A stretch of DNA of 64,000 nt. Origin: Mycobacterium sp. 852002-40037_SCH5390672 (lineage in GTDB: Bacteria > Actinomycetota > Actinomycetes > Mycobacteriales > Mycobacteriaceae). The notes below the pieces were generated by a model that was not told the DNA's origin, made no database searches, and saw only the letters and a program-made list of their open reading frames with translations. The stretch spans positions 62,001 through 126,000 of the forward strand of contig NZ_LZTA01000122.1 in NCBI RefSeq assembly GCF_001665875.1. Reading direction: 5' to 3'. Of this stretch, positions 48,947 through 57,202 are shown piece after piece. The translations under genes were made by a program, and so were the position numbers. How positions within the stretch are numbered: position 1 is the first letter of the stretch; the number at the start of each line of letters is the position of its first letter.

Positions 48947-50122
48947 ATGGACTTCTCACGGGTCGAACTTTCGGCCGACGACGCCGCCTTCGAGGAACGC
49001 ACCCGGGCGTTCATCGCCGAACACGTCACCGACGAGGTACTTCGCCGCGACCGCGAGACCGGCGAAAACTTCGACGAGGAAGTGCATTTGGCGCTGGGCG
49101 AGGCGGGATATCTGGCGTCGGACTGGAAGCTGGAGACCGAGGGCGGGTTCAGCCCGGTTCAACGCCGGATCTTCGAGCTCGAGATCGGCCGCGCCCACAC
49201 GCCCTGGTATCACTGGGGCACCACGTCGGTGGTGGCGCGGCTGGTGCGGCAGTTCGGTGCACCGCAACTAAGCGACCGGGTGTTGCCGGGGGTGCTGTCC
49301 GGGGAGACCCGGCTCTGCCTGGGCTACACCGAACCCGAGGGCGGTTCGGACGTCGCCACCTGCAAGACCCGTGCGGTGCGTGACGGTGACGCGTGGATCA
49401 TCAACGGCGCCAAGATGTTCACCTCGAACGCGCAGAACGCCACGTATGTCTTCCTGCTCACCAACACCGATCCGCAAGGCCCGAAACACAAGAACCTCAC
49501 CATGTTTCTGGTGCCGCTGGATTCCCCGGGAGTCGAGATCCAGGGCATCCGCACCGTCGACGGCGACCGCACCAACATCGTCTACTACAGCGACGTTCGC
49601 GTCGACGACCTCTACCGCATCGGCGAGGTCAACGGCGGCTGGACGGTGATGCGTTCGGCGCTGGATTCCGAGCACGGCATCGTCGATCGAGAAGATCACG
49701 GCCTGCAGAACGTCGCGACCATGTCCGGCCACGGCGTGTTGATGGCCGAGGCGGTGGACGCGGTCGCGGCGGTGGTGGCGCGGCCCGGTCCGGACGGACA
49801 GCGCCGCGTGGACGACGAGTCGGTGAAATACCGGCTCGGGCGCGCGGCCGCCCGGATGGAGGCGGCGTTGCACACCCCCGGCATGTACGGCCGCGTGGCC
49901 ATCGCCCAGACCATGCGCGACATCTCCCCGGACCTGATGGATGTCATGGGGACCGCCGCGGCGCTGCCCACCGACACCGAAGGCTCCGCGGCCGACGGCG
50001 CAGTGGAGTACCTGTTCCGGCTGGCCGTACCGACCGGAATCTACGGCGGCACCCTGGAGGTGTTCCGCAACATGATCGCCCAGCACGAGCTGGGCCTCGG
50101 GCGTCCTAGCTACGGCCGCTGA
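48947..50122 (+). CDS. Acyl-CoA dehydrogenase family protein
   Basis: A 391-residue flavoprotein: LCLGYTEPEGGSDVATCKTRAVRDGDAWIINGAKMFTSNAQNATYVFLLTNTD carries the FAD and substrate contacts, and GIYGGTLEVFRNMIAQHELGLGRPSYGR is the C-terminal flavin-contact block. It would form an alpha,beta-unsaturated acyl-CoA. It is 6 bp after the monooxygenase gene, and its end overlaps the convergent DUF427 gene by 17 bp. Confidence 0.9.
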   Translation: MDFSRVELSADDAAFEERTRAFIAEHVTDEVLRRDRETGENFDEEVHLALGEAGYLASDWKLETEGGFSPVQRRIFELEIGRAHTPWYHWGTTSVVARLVRQFGAPQLSDRVLPGVLSGETRLCLGYTEPEGGSDVATCKTRAVRDGDAWIINGAKMFTSNAQNATYVFLLTNTDPQGPKHKNLTMFLVPLDSPGVEIQGIRTVDGDRTNIVYYSDVRVDDLYRIGEVNGGWTVMRSALDSEHGIVDREDHGLQNVATMSGHGVLMAEAVDAVAAVVARPGPDGQRRVDDESVKYRLGRAAARMEAALHTPGMYGRVAIAQTMRDISPDLMDVMGTAAALPTDTEGSAADGAVEYLFRLAVPTGIYGGTLEVFRNMIAQHELGLGRPSYGR

Positions 50123-50792
50123 CCGGCAGCTCGGCCGTCACCTCGACGCGGGTGTCGTCGAAACTGAGGAATCCCTTGATGGGCAGGCTTTCCGGCGGCG
50201 GGCCGGGGTAGCTCCAGGCGACGTCCTCGACGACATGCTCACCCGAGACGAACGACCAATACGTCGCAAAGCCCTTGTAATTGCAATAACTCGACGTCTC
50301 GGAACGCCGCAGCAGATCGGTGCGCACATGTGCCGGATCGACATACAGCCGCGGGGCGAGCGCGGTCTCGAAGACGATCACCGTGTCGTCGGTGTCCACC
50401 AACGTGGTACCGGCGACGCGGACGCGCAGGCGGCGTTGGGTCGGACGGCAATCGACACGGTGATAGGGATTCGGCGGGTAATGCACGAGCTCGCGCCCCT
50501 CTTCCAGCCAGGTGTCGACCGCGTCCCAGGGCACCCGGACGAAACCCGGCGCCTCGGGTTCCGGCTCGTTCGGTAGGTCGTCGACCTCGTCGGCCGCGAA
50601 CACGTAGCTCAGCGGCCGGCCCCGGCGGTGCACCATCAGCGCCCGCTCGGTGTCGATCACCACGCGCCCGTCCTTGACGGCCTGCACGCGCCGGGGATGC
50701 GGTTCGACGTAAACGACGTCGTTGGGTATCGCGGGCGAGAAGCGCCCCGCGGGATCACTGCTGAGCGGACCCCGCCCGGCCACCAGCGTCAT
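50106..50792 (-). CDS. Tandem DUF427-domain protein
   Basis: A 228-residue protein that appears to contain two DUF427-like domains. The first is NDVVYVEPHPRRVQAVKDGRVVIDTERALMVHRRGRPLSYVFAADEVDD. The second is DCRPTQRRLRVRVAGTTLVDTDDTVIVFETALAPRLYVDPAHVRTDLLRRSETSSYCNYKGFATYWSF, with the conserved Tyr-Cys-x-Tyr-Lys-Gly block. Single-domain relatives (such as 12643-13023 here) are half the size. The function is unknown. ATG 50792 excludes an unlikely N-terminal extension. Confidence 0.8.
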   Translation of the reverse strand: MTLVAGRGPLSSDPAGRFSPAIPNDVVYVEPHPRRVQAVKDGRVVIDTERALMVHRRGRPLSYVFAADEVDDLPNEPEPEAPGFVRVPWDAVDTWLEEGRELVHYPPNPYHRVDCRPTQRRLRVRVAGTTLVDTDDTVIVFETALAPRLYVDPAHVRTDLLRRSETSSYCNYKGFATYWSFVSGEHVVEDVAWSYPGPPPESLPIKGFLSFDDTRVEVTAELPVSGRS

Positions 50793-50829
50793 GCGTTTCC
50801 TCCCGGCTCCTAGGCCCCGAACTACCCAA

Positions 50830-51318
50830 TCATGTGCGTCGCCGGGACGCGGCACCACGTTGGATCCGGATGTCGGACGATCTCTTGACCGGTGTGCCGG
50901 CATCGGTGGTCACACGCACCCCGACGGCGCGGCCCGTGTCGGCGTCGACGAACGACAGGGGGGCGGGGCGGTCCTGCAGATAGGCGTCTCCCCACTGCAC
51001 CAGCGACATGAACACCGGCAGAAAATCCTCCCCGGCCTCGGTCAGCCGGTACTCGTCGCGGGCGCGCTTCCCCGGCTCCTGGTAGGGGACGCGGGCGACG
51101 ATACCCGCCGCCTCGAGCTGCTTGAGCGCCCGTGACACCGCCGGTGCCGACGTCGCGATGCGCTCCACAAAATCCTCGAAACGTGTTGTACCAAAAAACA
51201 ATTCGCGGACCACCTGAAAGGCGGTCTTGGTGCTCAGCAGCTCCAGGACCTTGGACATCGAACAGCCTTCGCCGATCGACCAGAGCTGGCGGTCCTGCAG
51301 CCGGTTCTCGAACTCCAT
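50830..51318 (-). CDS. HxlR-family winged-helix regulator
   Basis: A 162-residue regulator with the HxlR signature: a single Cys near the start (IGEGCSMSKVLELLSTKTAFQVVRELFFGTTRFEDFVERIATSAPAVSRALKQLEAAGIVARVPYQEPGKRARDEYRLTEAGEDFLPVFMSLVQWGD). HxlR proteins often sense reactive aldehydes, quinones or diamide through that Cys. It diverges from an NmrA-like oxidoreductase gene; two inverted repeats of TAACG/CGTTA type lie between them, which is the common arrangement for this regulator. Confidence 0.9.
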   Translation of the reverse strand: MEFENRLQDRQLWSIGEGCSMSKVLELLSTKTAFQVVRELFFGTTRFEDFVERIATSAPAVSRALKQLEAAGIVARVPYQEPGKRARDEYRLTEAGEDFLPVFMSLVQWGDAYLQDRPAPLSFVDADTGRAVGVRVTTDAGTPVKRSSDIRIQRGAASRRRT

Positions 51319-51332
51319 CGCTCTCCCTTTGG

Positions 51333-51348
51333 ATAACGCTTGCGTTAT
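51333..51348. promoter_or_regulatory. Operator 1: ATAACGC-TT-GCGTTAT
   Basis: A perfect 7-2-7 palindrome, 15 bp upstream of the HxlR start codon. It shares the TAACG/CGTTA arms with 51375-51388. Confidence 0.6.
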
Positions 51349-51374
51349 TCAGCCTACTCCACTTAGTATCTTAC

Positions 51375-51388
51375 TAACGCAATCGTTA
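51375..51388. promoter_or_regulatory. Operator 2: TAACG-N4-CGTTA
   Basis: TAACGCAATCGTTA has perfect 5-bp arms and lies 20 bp before the NmrA-like gene. The repeated arms in a divergent gap suggest that the HxlR protein binds both. Confidence 0.6.
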
Positions 51389-51408
51389 CTCAGCAAGGGA
51401 GTCGGGAA

Positions 51409-52329
51409 ATGTCATCGGATCAGCTGTTTCTCATCACCGGGGCCACCGGCAACACCGGCGCGCCCACCGTCGAAATGTTGCTCGACGCCGGGCACGCGGT
51501 GCGCGCGTTCGTGCACCGCCGCGACCAGCGCTCCGACGCGCTCGCCGGCCTCGGCGCCGAGATCGTCGTGGGCGATCTGCTCGACTTCCATGCGGTGAGC
51601 GCGGCGATGTCCGGCGTGCGCGCCGCCTACTTCTGCTACCCGATCGCCCCGGGTAGCCTGCTGCCCGCCACCGCCATCTTCGCCCAGGCCGCCAGCGAGG
51701 CCGGCGTGCGGGCGGTGGTCAACATGTCCCAGATCTCCGCGCGGCGCGAGGCGAAAAGCAATGCCGCGCAGCAGCATTGGATCGCCGAGCGACTGCTGGA
51801 CCGATTCGCCTTCGGTACCACACACCTGCGCCCGACCTTCTTCGCCGAGTGGCTCAAATGGCAATGGGCACGCAACGGCGATGAGGGTGTGCTGCGGCTG
51901 CCGTTCGGCAACGGGCGCCACGCTCCCATCGCCGGGCGCGACCAGGCCGGCGTCATCGCCGCCATCCTGCAAAACCCGGCCCCCCACGACCGCCAAATCT
52001 ATCCGCTGGTGGGTGCCGAAGAACTCGACCACCAACGCATCGCCGAACAGATGTCGGACGCGCTCGGCATCGGAGTCCGCTACGAGCCGATCGGCATCCC
52101 CACCTTCGCCGCGGCGCTGAGGGAGCAGGGCAGGCCGGAGTTCTTCGTCCAGCACATCAGCAGCGTCGCCCAGGACTACCAGGACGGCATTTTCGCGGGC
52201 GAGAACAACCTCGTGGAGGTGATCAGCGGGCACAAGCCCATGACCGTCGGCGAGTACGTCGACGCCAACCGCGCCGCCTTCGAGCGCGACGGCACCTTCG
52301 CGGTGCGCGACGACCAGATGGCGAGCTGA
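51409..52329 (+). CDS. NmrA-family NAD(P)-binding oxidoreductase
   Basis: A 306-residue atypical SDR: LFLITGATGNTGAPTVEMLLDAGHAVRAFVHRRDQRSDALAGLGAEIVVGDLLDFHAVSAAMSGVRAAYFCYPI. It resembles NmrA/HSCARG and QOR2-type NADPH sensors or quinone reductases. No Tyr-x3-Lys is visible. Pairing with an HxlR regulator suggests induction by electrophiles (inference). Confidence 0.85.
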   Translation: MSSDQLFLITGATGNTGAPTVEMLLDAGHAVRAFVHRRDQRSDALAGLGAEIVVGDLLDFHAVSAAMSGVRAAYFCYPIAPGSLLPATAIFAQAASEAGVRAVVNMSQISARREAKSNAAQQHWIAERLLDRFAFGTTHLRPTFFAEWLKWQWARNGDEGVLRLPFGNGRHAPIAGRDQAGVIAAILQNPAPHDRQIYPLVGAEELDHQRIAEQMSDALGIGVRYEPIGIPTFAAALREQGRPEFFVQHISSVAQDYQDGIFAGENNLVEVISGHKPMTVGEYVDANRAAFERDGTFAVRDDQMAS

Positions 52330-52370
52330 CCGCGGAAACGGGGGGATGCGTGCGCCCCAGGGCGCCGACA

Positions 52371-52386
52371 GGGTAGGAACTTACCC
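52371..52386. promoter_or_regulatory. Palindrome GGGTA...TACCC directly before the CoA-transferase start
   Basis: GGGTAGGAACTTACCC pairs at 6 of 8 positions and ends on the base before ATG 52387. It contains the region where a ribosome site would lie, so it could be an operator or a translation-blocking hairpin. Confidence 0.4.
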
Positions 52387-53556
52387 ATGGCGGGACCGGT
52401 GGCAGGCGTCAAAGTCGTCGAACTCGGGGTCTGGGTGGCCGGACCGGCCGCCGGCGGCATCCTGGCGGACTGGGGCGCCGACGTGATCAAGATCGAACCG
52501 CCGACCGGTGATCCGGCGCGCTTGTTCGGCCGGATGCTGGGCTGCGACATGGGCCTCAACCCGCCGTTCGAGATGGACAACCGGTCCAAACGCAGCGTCG
52601 TACTTGACCTCGGCACCGACGCGGGCCGCGACACCGCCTTCGAATTGCTCGCCGACGCAGACGTTTTCCTGACCAACGTGCGACCCGGCGCGCTGCAACG
52701 TCTCGGCCTGGACTTCGAGTCGGTGTCGGCCGCCAATCCTCGTCTGGTCTATGGGCTCATCACCGGGTACGGCGAAAGCGGTCCCGACGCCGACCGCGCC
52801 GCCTTCGACGTGGCCGCGTTCTGGTCCCGGGCCGGCGTGGCCCACCTGCTCACCCGGCCCGGCGACACGCCTCCGTTTCAGCGCGGCGGCATGGGCGACC
52901 ACTCCGCCGGTATGACGCTGGCCGCGGCCGTGTGCGCGGCACTGCTCGCGCGCGAACGCACCGGGACGGGCCAACTGGTCACCACCTCCCTCTACCGGCA
53001 GGGCGCCTACACGGTGAGCTTCGATCTGAACACCTATCTGATGAGTGGGCAACCGATCGCGATCGGCCAGCGCGAAACGATGGGCAACCCGTGCATGAAC
53101 AACTACACCGCCGAAGACGGGCGGCGGTTCTGGATCGTCGGCCTAGAGCCCGATCGGCATTGGCCGGCGCTGTGCCGTGCGGTGGGCCGGCCCGACTGGC
53201 GCGACGACCCCCGGTTCGCCGACGCCCGTGCCCGCGCCGCCAACTCGGCCGCGCTGATCGCCGCGCTGGATGAAATCTTCGCGACGCGGCCCCTCGACGA
53301 GTGGGCACAGGTTTTCGCCGGCGAACCGGATTTCTTCTGGTCACCGGTCAACACCCTGGAGGATGTCGTGGCTGACGAGCAGTTCCACGCCGCGGGCGGA
53401 ATCGTCGACGTCCCCGACGGTGAAGCCGCCGTGCCCATGGTGGCCACACCGGCGGATTTCCATGGAACCCCGTGGGCACCACGTTCTGCGGCACCGGAAC
53501 TCGGCCAGCACACCGCGGAAGTCCTGGCCGACCTGAAGGCCCGGCGCGGTTCCTGA
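52387..53556 (+). CDS. CaiB/BaiF family (class III) CoA-transferase
   Basis: A 389-residue protein: GVKVVELGVWVAGPAAGGILADWGADVIKIEPPTGDPAR, DNRSKRSVVLDLGTDAGRDTAFELLADADVFLTNVRPGALQRLGLDFESV. The residue that would carry the CoA thioester (Asp in the class III enzymes) lies in FQRGGMGDHSAGMTLAAAVCAALLARERTGTGQLV. It would move CoA from a donor thioester onto a carboxylic acid, activating a pathway acid. It precedes the copy C motif and the P450-BVMO operon on the same strand. Confidence 0.9.
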   Translation: MAGPVAGVKVVELGVWVAGPAAGGILADWGADVIKIEPPTGDPARLFGRMLGCDMGLNPPFEMDNRSKRSVVLDLGTDAGRDTAFELLADADVFLTNVRPGALQRLGLDFESVSAANPRLVYGLITGYGESGPDADRAAFDVAAFWSRAGVAHLLTRPGDTPPFQRGGMGDHSAGMTLAAAVCAALLARERTGTGQLVTTSLYRQGAYTVSFDLNTYLMSGQPIAIGQRETMGNPCMNNYTAEDGRRFWIVGLEPDRHWPALCRAVGRPDWRDDPRFADARARAANSAALIAALDEIFATRPLDEWAQVFAGEPDFFWSPVNTLEDVVADEQFHAAGGIVDVPDGEAAVPMVATPADFHGTPWAPRSAAPELGQHTAEVLADLKARRGS

Positions 53557-53570
53557 CGGGCCGGCGGGAC

Positions 53571-53599
53571 CTTTACAAATTTCACCAGAAGTGTCACGC
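53571..53599. promoter_or_regulatory. Cluster motif copy C (TTTACAAA-N10-AGTGTCA)
   Basis: CTTTACAAA, spacer TTTCACCAGA, AGTGTCA and CGC. It lies about 115 bp before the first gene of the 53.7-61.5 kb operon and just after the CoA-transferase gene. Copies A, B and C match over all fixed bases. Confidence 0.65.
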
Positions 53600-53715
53600 T
53601 GTCCGGTGAGTCGCGTCGCCCTGCGCGCGAAGCGGCTCCAGCCTTTTGAGAAAGCCCATGACAAGCGTGAGACCCGCCGGCGAACCGCTGGCGGGTGGTG
53701 GTGAGGAATGGATCG

Positions 53716-54279
53716 ATGGTCGCTCCGACGTTCGACATCAGCAAGAGCAGCGCTGCGAAAGCAACTCGCGCAAACGGCGAGGGTCTGCGTTATCGACTCG
53801 ACGTGGTCGCGGGCGGCGCCGTCGACGTCGTGCAATCGGCCGGCGGCTGGCTCTACGACCGCGCCATGGCCGGTTGGGAGGTAACCGTGCTGCTCCCGCG
53901 GGGCTGCGACACCCGGTCGCTGCGGATCCTGGGGGTGCGGGCCGCAGATCTCGAGCCGGAACTCGCCGGGCTGGGGGCGGGTTCGACGAGCCTGGCCGTC
54001 AGCGCCGAGGCGTTCACCGCCGACGCCCGGGTGCGTGAGGCCGTGCTCGCGTCGCTGGACAACCGCCTGACCGAGGTCGCCTTGTGGGGCGAGGGGTGGC
54101 CACTGGGCGTGCATCGCGCAACAACCCGAGCCCAGCATCTGCTCAGCGGAGCGGCCCGCATGTTCAAGGGCTATGCGCTTGCGGCGGCGGGCATTCCGGA
54201 CACGACGGTCGGTGCCACCGAGTCGCTGCTCTGTGACGTGGGTTCGGGGAGCGACTCAGAGCTGATCCGGCTCGACTAG
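53716..54279 (+). CDS. Hypothetical protein, first gene of the P450-BVMO operon
   Basis: A 187-residue protein of unknown family: MVAPTFDISKSSAAKATRANGEGLRYRLDVVAGGAVDVVQSAGGWLYDRAMAGWEVTVLLPRGCDTRSLRILGVRAADLEPE. It has no signal peptide or transmembrane helix. ATG 53716 is preceded by GAGGA with an 8-nt gap; the frame is open to GTG 53695. Its stop lies 3 bp before the next gene, so it belongs to the operon. Confidence 0.6.
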   Translation: MVAPTFDISKSSAAKATRANGEGLRYRLDVVAGGAVDVVQSAGGWLYDRAMAGWEVTVLLPRGCDTRSLRILGVRAADLEPELAGLGAGSTSLAVSAEAFTADARVREAVLASLDNRLTEVALWGEGWPLGVHRATTRAQHLLSGAARMFKGYALAAAGIPDTTVGATESLLCDVGSGSDSELIRLD

Positions 54280-54282
54280 CCC

Positions 54283-54987
54283 ATGAAGCAATACTTCCGA
54301 CACACGCTGCTCTACCTACACGAGACGATCTCGCTGGGATCCGGGCGAAGCGACCGGTTCACCGAGATTTTCACCGACACCTATCAACCGATGATGGAGC
54401 AACTCGGCGCGCGGCTGTTCGCGATCTGGGAATCCACCCCGTACAACGGTCACTGGCCTCAGGCGACGGTCATCTGGGAGCTCGACGGTTTCGCCGATTA
54501 CGCCAGGCTCGGCGCCGCGCAGGCCCGCGGCGGCAGCCACGCGGCCGCGTCCGGCAAGTGGTCGGCATTTCTGGCCGACATCGGCGCCTCGGGGGAGGGG
54601 CGCATCATGTATCCCGGGCCGAGCAACAAGACGCTCGCCCAGCTGCGCGACGCCAATTTCGCTGCGCCGCTGGTGATTCAAGAGATCATGCAGACCAAAC
54701 CAGGCCGCCAGGACGACTACATCCGCGAACTGGAGCGGCTTTACGTTCCGTGGTCGGAACGTACCGGTAAGCACTGGCTCGGTTCGTTCACCACCACCTT
54801 CCGCTACAACGAAGTCATCCACTACTGGGCGCTGGACGGCGGCTGGGATTGCTTCGCCGAGCACTATCCGTCGTGGAAGGACAGTCCACCGGCCGAGATC
54901 GTCACCTGGATGAGCGTGGCCCCCGCATTGCGCGACGGCTGGGAGGATTCCATTCTGCAGGCCCTACCGCCCTCACCACTACAGTGA
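54283..54987 (+). CDS. Hypothetical protein, dimeric alpha/beta-barrel (NIPSNAP/ferredoxin-like) type
   Basis: A 234-residue protein. It seems to hold two related repeats: LYLHETISLGSGRSDRFTEIFTDTYQPMMEQLGARLFAIWESTPYNGHWPQATVIWELDGFADYARL and VIQEIMQTKPGRQDDYIRELERLYVPWSERTGKHWLGSFTTTFRYNEVIHYWALDGGWDCFAEH. Each resembles a NIPSNAP/dimeric alpha-beta barrel unit, often seen in small oxygenases or isomerases. No catalytic residues can be assigned. Its TGA overlaps the GTG of the P450. Confidence 0.6.
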   Translation: MKQYFRHTLLYLHETISLGSGRSDRFTEIFTDTYQPMMEQLGARLFAIWESTPYNGHWPQATVIWELDGFADYARLGAAQARGGSHAAASGKWSAFLADIGASGEGRIMYPGPSNKTLAQLRDANFAAPLVIQEIMQTKPGRQDDYIRELERLYVPWSERTGKHWLGSFTTTFRYNEVIHYWALDGGWDCFAEHYPSWKDSPPAEIVTWMSVAPALRDGWEDSILQALPPSPLQ

Positions 54988-56225
54988 CGGAGCAACCAAG
55001 CCCGTTGAACGCCGGCGACTTTCGCTACGACCCCTTCGACGCGGCGGTGATGGCAAACCCGCTGCCGTACTACCGGATCCTGCGTGATCACCACCCGGTG
55101 TATTACATGCCGCAGTGGGACACCTTCGCGCTGTCGCGTTTCGAGGACATCTGGAAGGTGCTGGAAGTCAACAACGGGACATTCGTCGCCTCGGAAGGCA
55201 CGCTGCCGCCGGCATCGGTTCTGGCGCAACACAACAGCGGCCCGGTCGATGACCCGCCGCTGCACCCCTTGCCGTTTCATGCCATGTTCGACGCCGACCT
55301 GTACGGCGAGGTCCGGCGCACCCACTCCCGGCCGTTTCGGCCGCGGGCGGTCACGGACCTGGAGGGCCGGATCCGCACACTGGCCAACGAACGCCTCGAT
55401 GCCCTGCTGCCGGGCGGTTCCTTCGATCTGACGCAGGACTACGGCGGCATCGTGGTGGCCGCCATCGTCTGCGAACTCCTGGGCATACCAACCGATCTCG
55501 CGGCGCAGGTCCTTGCCGCGGTCAACGCCGGCAGCCTCGCCCAGCCTGGCGTCGGGGTGGACACCGGGCAAGCGCGTCCTAACTACTTCGAATATCTGTT
55601 GCCCGCGGTGCAGCGCCGCCGCGCCGATTCCTCCGGGGGACCGCTCGACGTGATCGACGGCCTGCTCGGCTATCACCTGCCCGATGGCAGCGCGCTCGAC
55701 GACATGGAAGTCGCGACCCAGATGCTGTGCATCTTCATCGGGGGGACCGAGACGGTGCCCAAAATCGTCGCCCACGGCCTCTGGGAGCTGAGCCGGCGGC
55801 CCGACCAGCTGGCCGCCGTGCGTGCCGACCTCGAGAACAACGTGCTCCTCGCGCGCGAGGAGATGATCCGGTTCTGTGCGCCGGCGCAGTGGTTCGCGCG
55901 GACCGTGCGCAAGCCCTTCGAGATTCGCGGCGAAACCCTGAACCCGGGCCAGCGCGTCATCACCCTGCTCGCGTCGGCCAACCGCGACGAGCGCGAGTAT
56001 CCCGAGCCCGACGAATTCCTCTGGGACCGGCCCATCCGCCGCTCGCTGGCGTTCGGCCGTGGCCAGCACTTCTGTATCGGATACCACCTGGCACGGCTGG
56101 AAGTGGCTGTGCTGCTGGCCGAATGGCTTCGCCGGGTGCCCGACTACGCGATCCGCGGTGACGCCGCCACTCGGCTGCCGTCCAGCTTCCAATGGGGCTG
56201 GAACAACATTCCGGTGGAGGTCTGA
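54984..56225 (+). CDS. Cytochrome P450 of the accessory catabolic operon
   Basis: A 413-residue P450. I-helix GGTET (253-257), ExxR E293-x-x-R296 (EMIR), haem loop FGRGQHFCIG with Cys364. The GTG start overlaps the previous stop (GTGA). It probably inserts oxygen into the starting compound. Ferredoxin partners are not in the operon. It follows two hypothetical genes and precedes an alcohol dehydrogenase. Confidence 0.9.
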   Translation: MTEQPSPLNAGDFRYDPFDAAVMANPLPYYRILRDHHPVYYMPQWDTFALSRFEDIWKVLEVNNGTFVASEGTLPPASVLAQHNSGPVDDPPLHPLPFHAMFDADLYGEVRRTHSRPFRPRAVTDLEGRIRTLANERLDALLPGGSFDLTQDYGGIVVAAIVCELLGIPTDLAAQVLAAVNAGSLAQPGVGVDTGQARPNYFEYLLPAVQRRRADSSGGPLDVIDGLLGYHLPDGSALDDMEVATQMLCIFIGGTETVPKIVAHGLWELSRRPDQLAAVRADLENNVLLAREEMIRFCAPAQWFARTVRKPFEIRGETLNPGQRVITLLASANRDEREYPEPDEFLWDRPIRRSLAFGRGQHFCIGYHLARLEVAVLLAEWLRRVPDYAIRGDAATRLPSSFQWGWNNIPVEV

Positions 56226-56226
56226 C

Positions 56227-57195
56227 GTGTGGTCCTACCGGATCATCGCCCCGTATCTGTTCGAGCGCACCACAATTGACGACAAGACACCGCAGTGCCT
56301 GGCCGACGGGCAGGTGCTGCTGCGGTTCCTGGCCGCGGGCGTCTGCGGCAGCGATCTGCCCGCCTTTCGCGGCGCCAAAGGACGCCTGCCGGGTGACGAC
56401 GGCCGAAGCGGTCCCGAGAAAGACGGCTTTCCCATCCACGAGGTCGTCGGTGAGGTGCTCACCAGCCGGCATCCCGCACACCGTGCCGGAGACCAGGTGG
56501 TCGGCTGGGCGTCGGGGTTCGACGGCATGATGGAGCGCATTGTCAGCAACGGCGACGGACTTGCGCCCTACGATCCGGCGCTGACCCCGGCGCAGGCGGT
56601 CGGGCTGCAACCATTGGCCTGCGTCCTCTACGCCTGCGAGCAGCTCGGCGACCTGGCGGGCCGGCATGTCGCGATCATCGGCCAAGGGTCGATCGGTCTG
56701 TTGTTCTCCTACGTCGCCAAGGCGGCCGGCGCGCGGCGTGTCACCGGCGTCGACCCGATCGATCGTCGTGATCTGGCAAGGGCTTTCGGAGTCGACGACC
56801 CGGTGCGCGCGACCAGTGACCGTTGGGTCAGTCAGCTCCGGCCCGGAGACCGCGCCGATGTCGTCATCGAGGCCGTCGGCCACCAGGTCGCTACCCTGAC
56901 TCACGCCGTCGACGCCGCCGCCCCGGGCGGCACCGTGTTCTATTTCGGCGTCGCCGACGACGAAATGTATCCGATCAGCATGCGGGTGATGCTGCGTAAC
57001 AACCTGACGCTGAAATCCGGTGTGACGCTGGACCGGCGGCGAATGCTGGAGATGGCGAGCAAGTTCGCCGCCGAGCACCCCTGGCTCCTGGGGGCCTACC
57101 TCACTCATACGTTCGGCATCGACGAGGTGCAGGACGCCTTCGAGCTGGCCAGCCGGCCGGTCGCCGAACGCATCAAGATCGCGATCGCCGGATGA
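56227..57195 (+). CDS. Zinc-type medium-chain alcohol dehydrogenase
   Basis: A 322-residue MDR protein: catalytic-zinc Cys in AAGVCGSDLPAFRG, HEVVGEVL (His), and the cofactor domain HVAIIGQGSIGLLFSYVAKAAGARRVTGVDPIDRRDLARAFGVDD. The four-Cys structural zinc loop is absent. The Asp at the end of the second strand (VDPID) favours NAD. The likely role is to oxidise the alcohol made by the P450 to a ketone. The start is GTG 56227, 1 bp after the P450 stop. Confidence 0.85.
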   Translation: MWSYRIIAPYLFERTTIDDKTPQCLADGQVLLRFLAAGVCGSDLPAFRGAKGRLPGDDGRSGPEKDGFPIHEVVGEVLTSRHPAHRAGDQVVGWASGFDGMMERIVSNGDGLAPYDPALTPAQAVGLQPLACVLYACEQLGDLAGRHVAIIGQGSIGLLFSYVAKAAGARRVTGVDPIDRRDLARAFGVDDPVRATSDRWVSQLRPGDRADVVIEAVGHQVATLTHAVDAAAPGGTVFYFGVADDEMYPISMRVMLRNNLTLKSGVTLDRRRMLEMASKFAAEHPWLLGAYLTHTFGIDEVQDAFELASRPVAERIKIAIAG

Positions 57196-57202
57196 GTCGA
57201 CG

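Noticed and set aside
54864..56192. A 442-residue minus-strand frame opposite the P450
   Set aside because: The P450 frame has all expected motifs; the antisense product has none.
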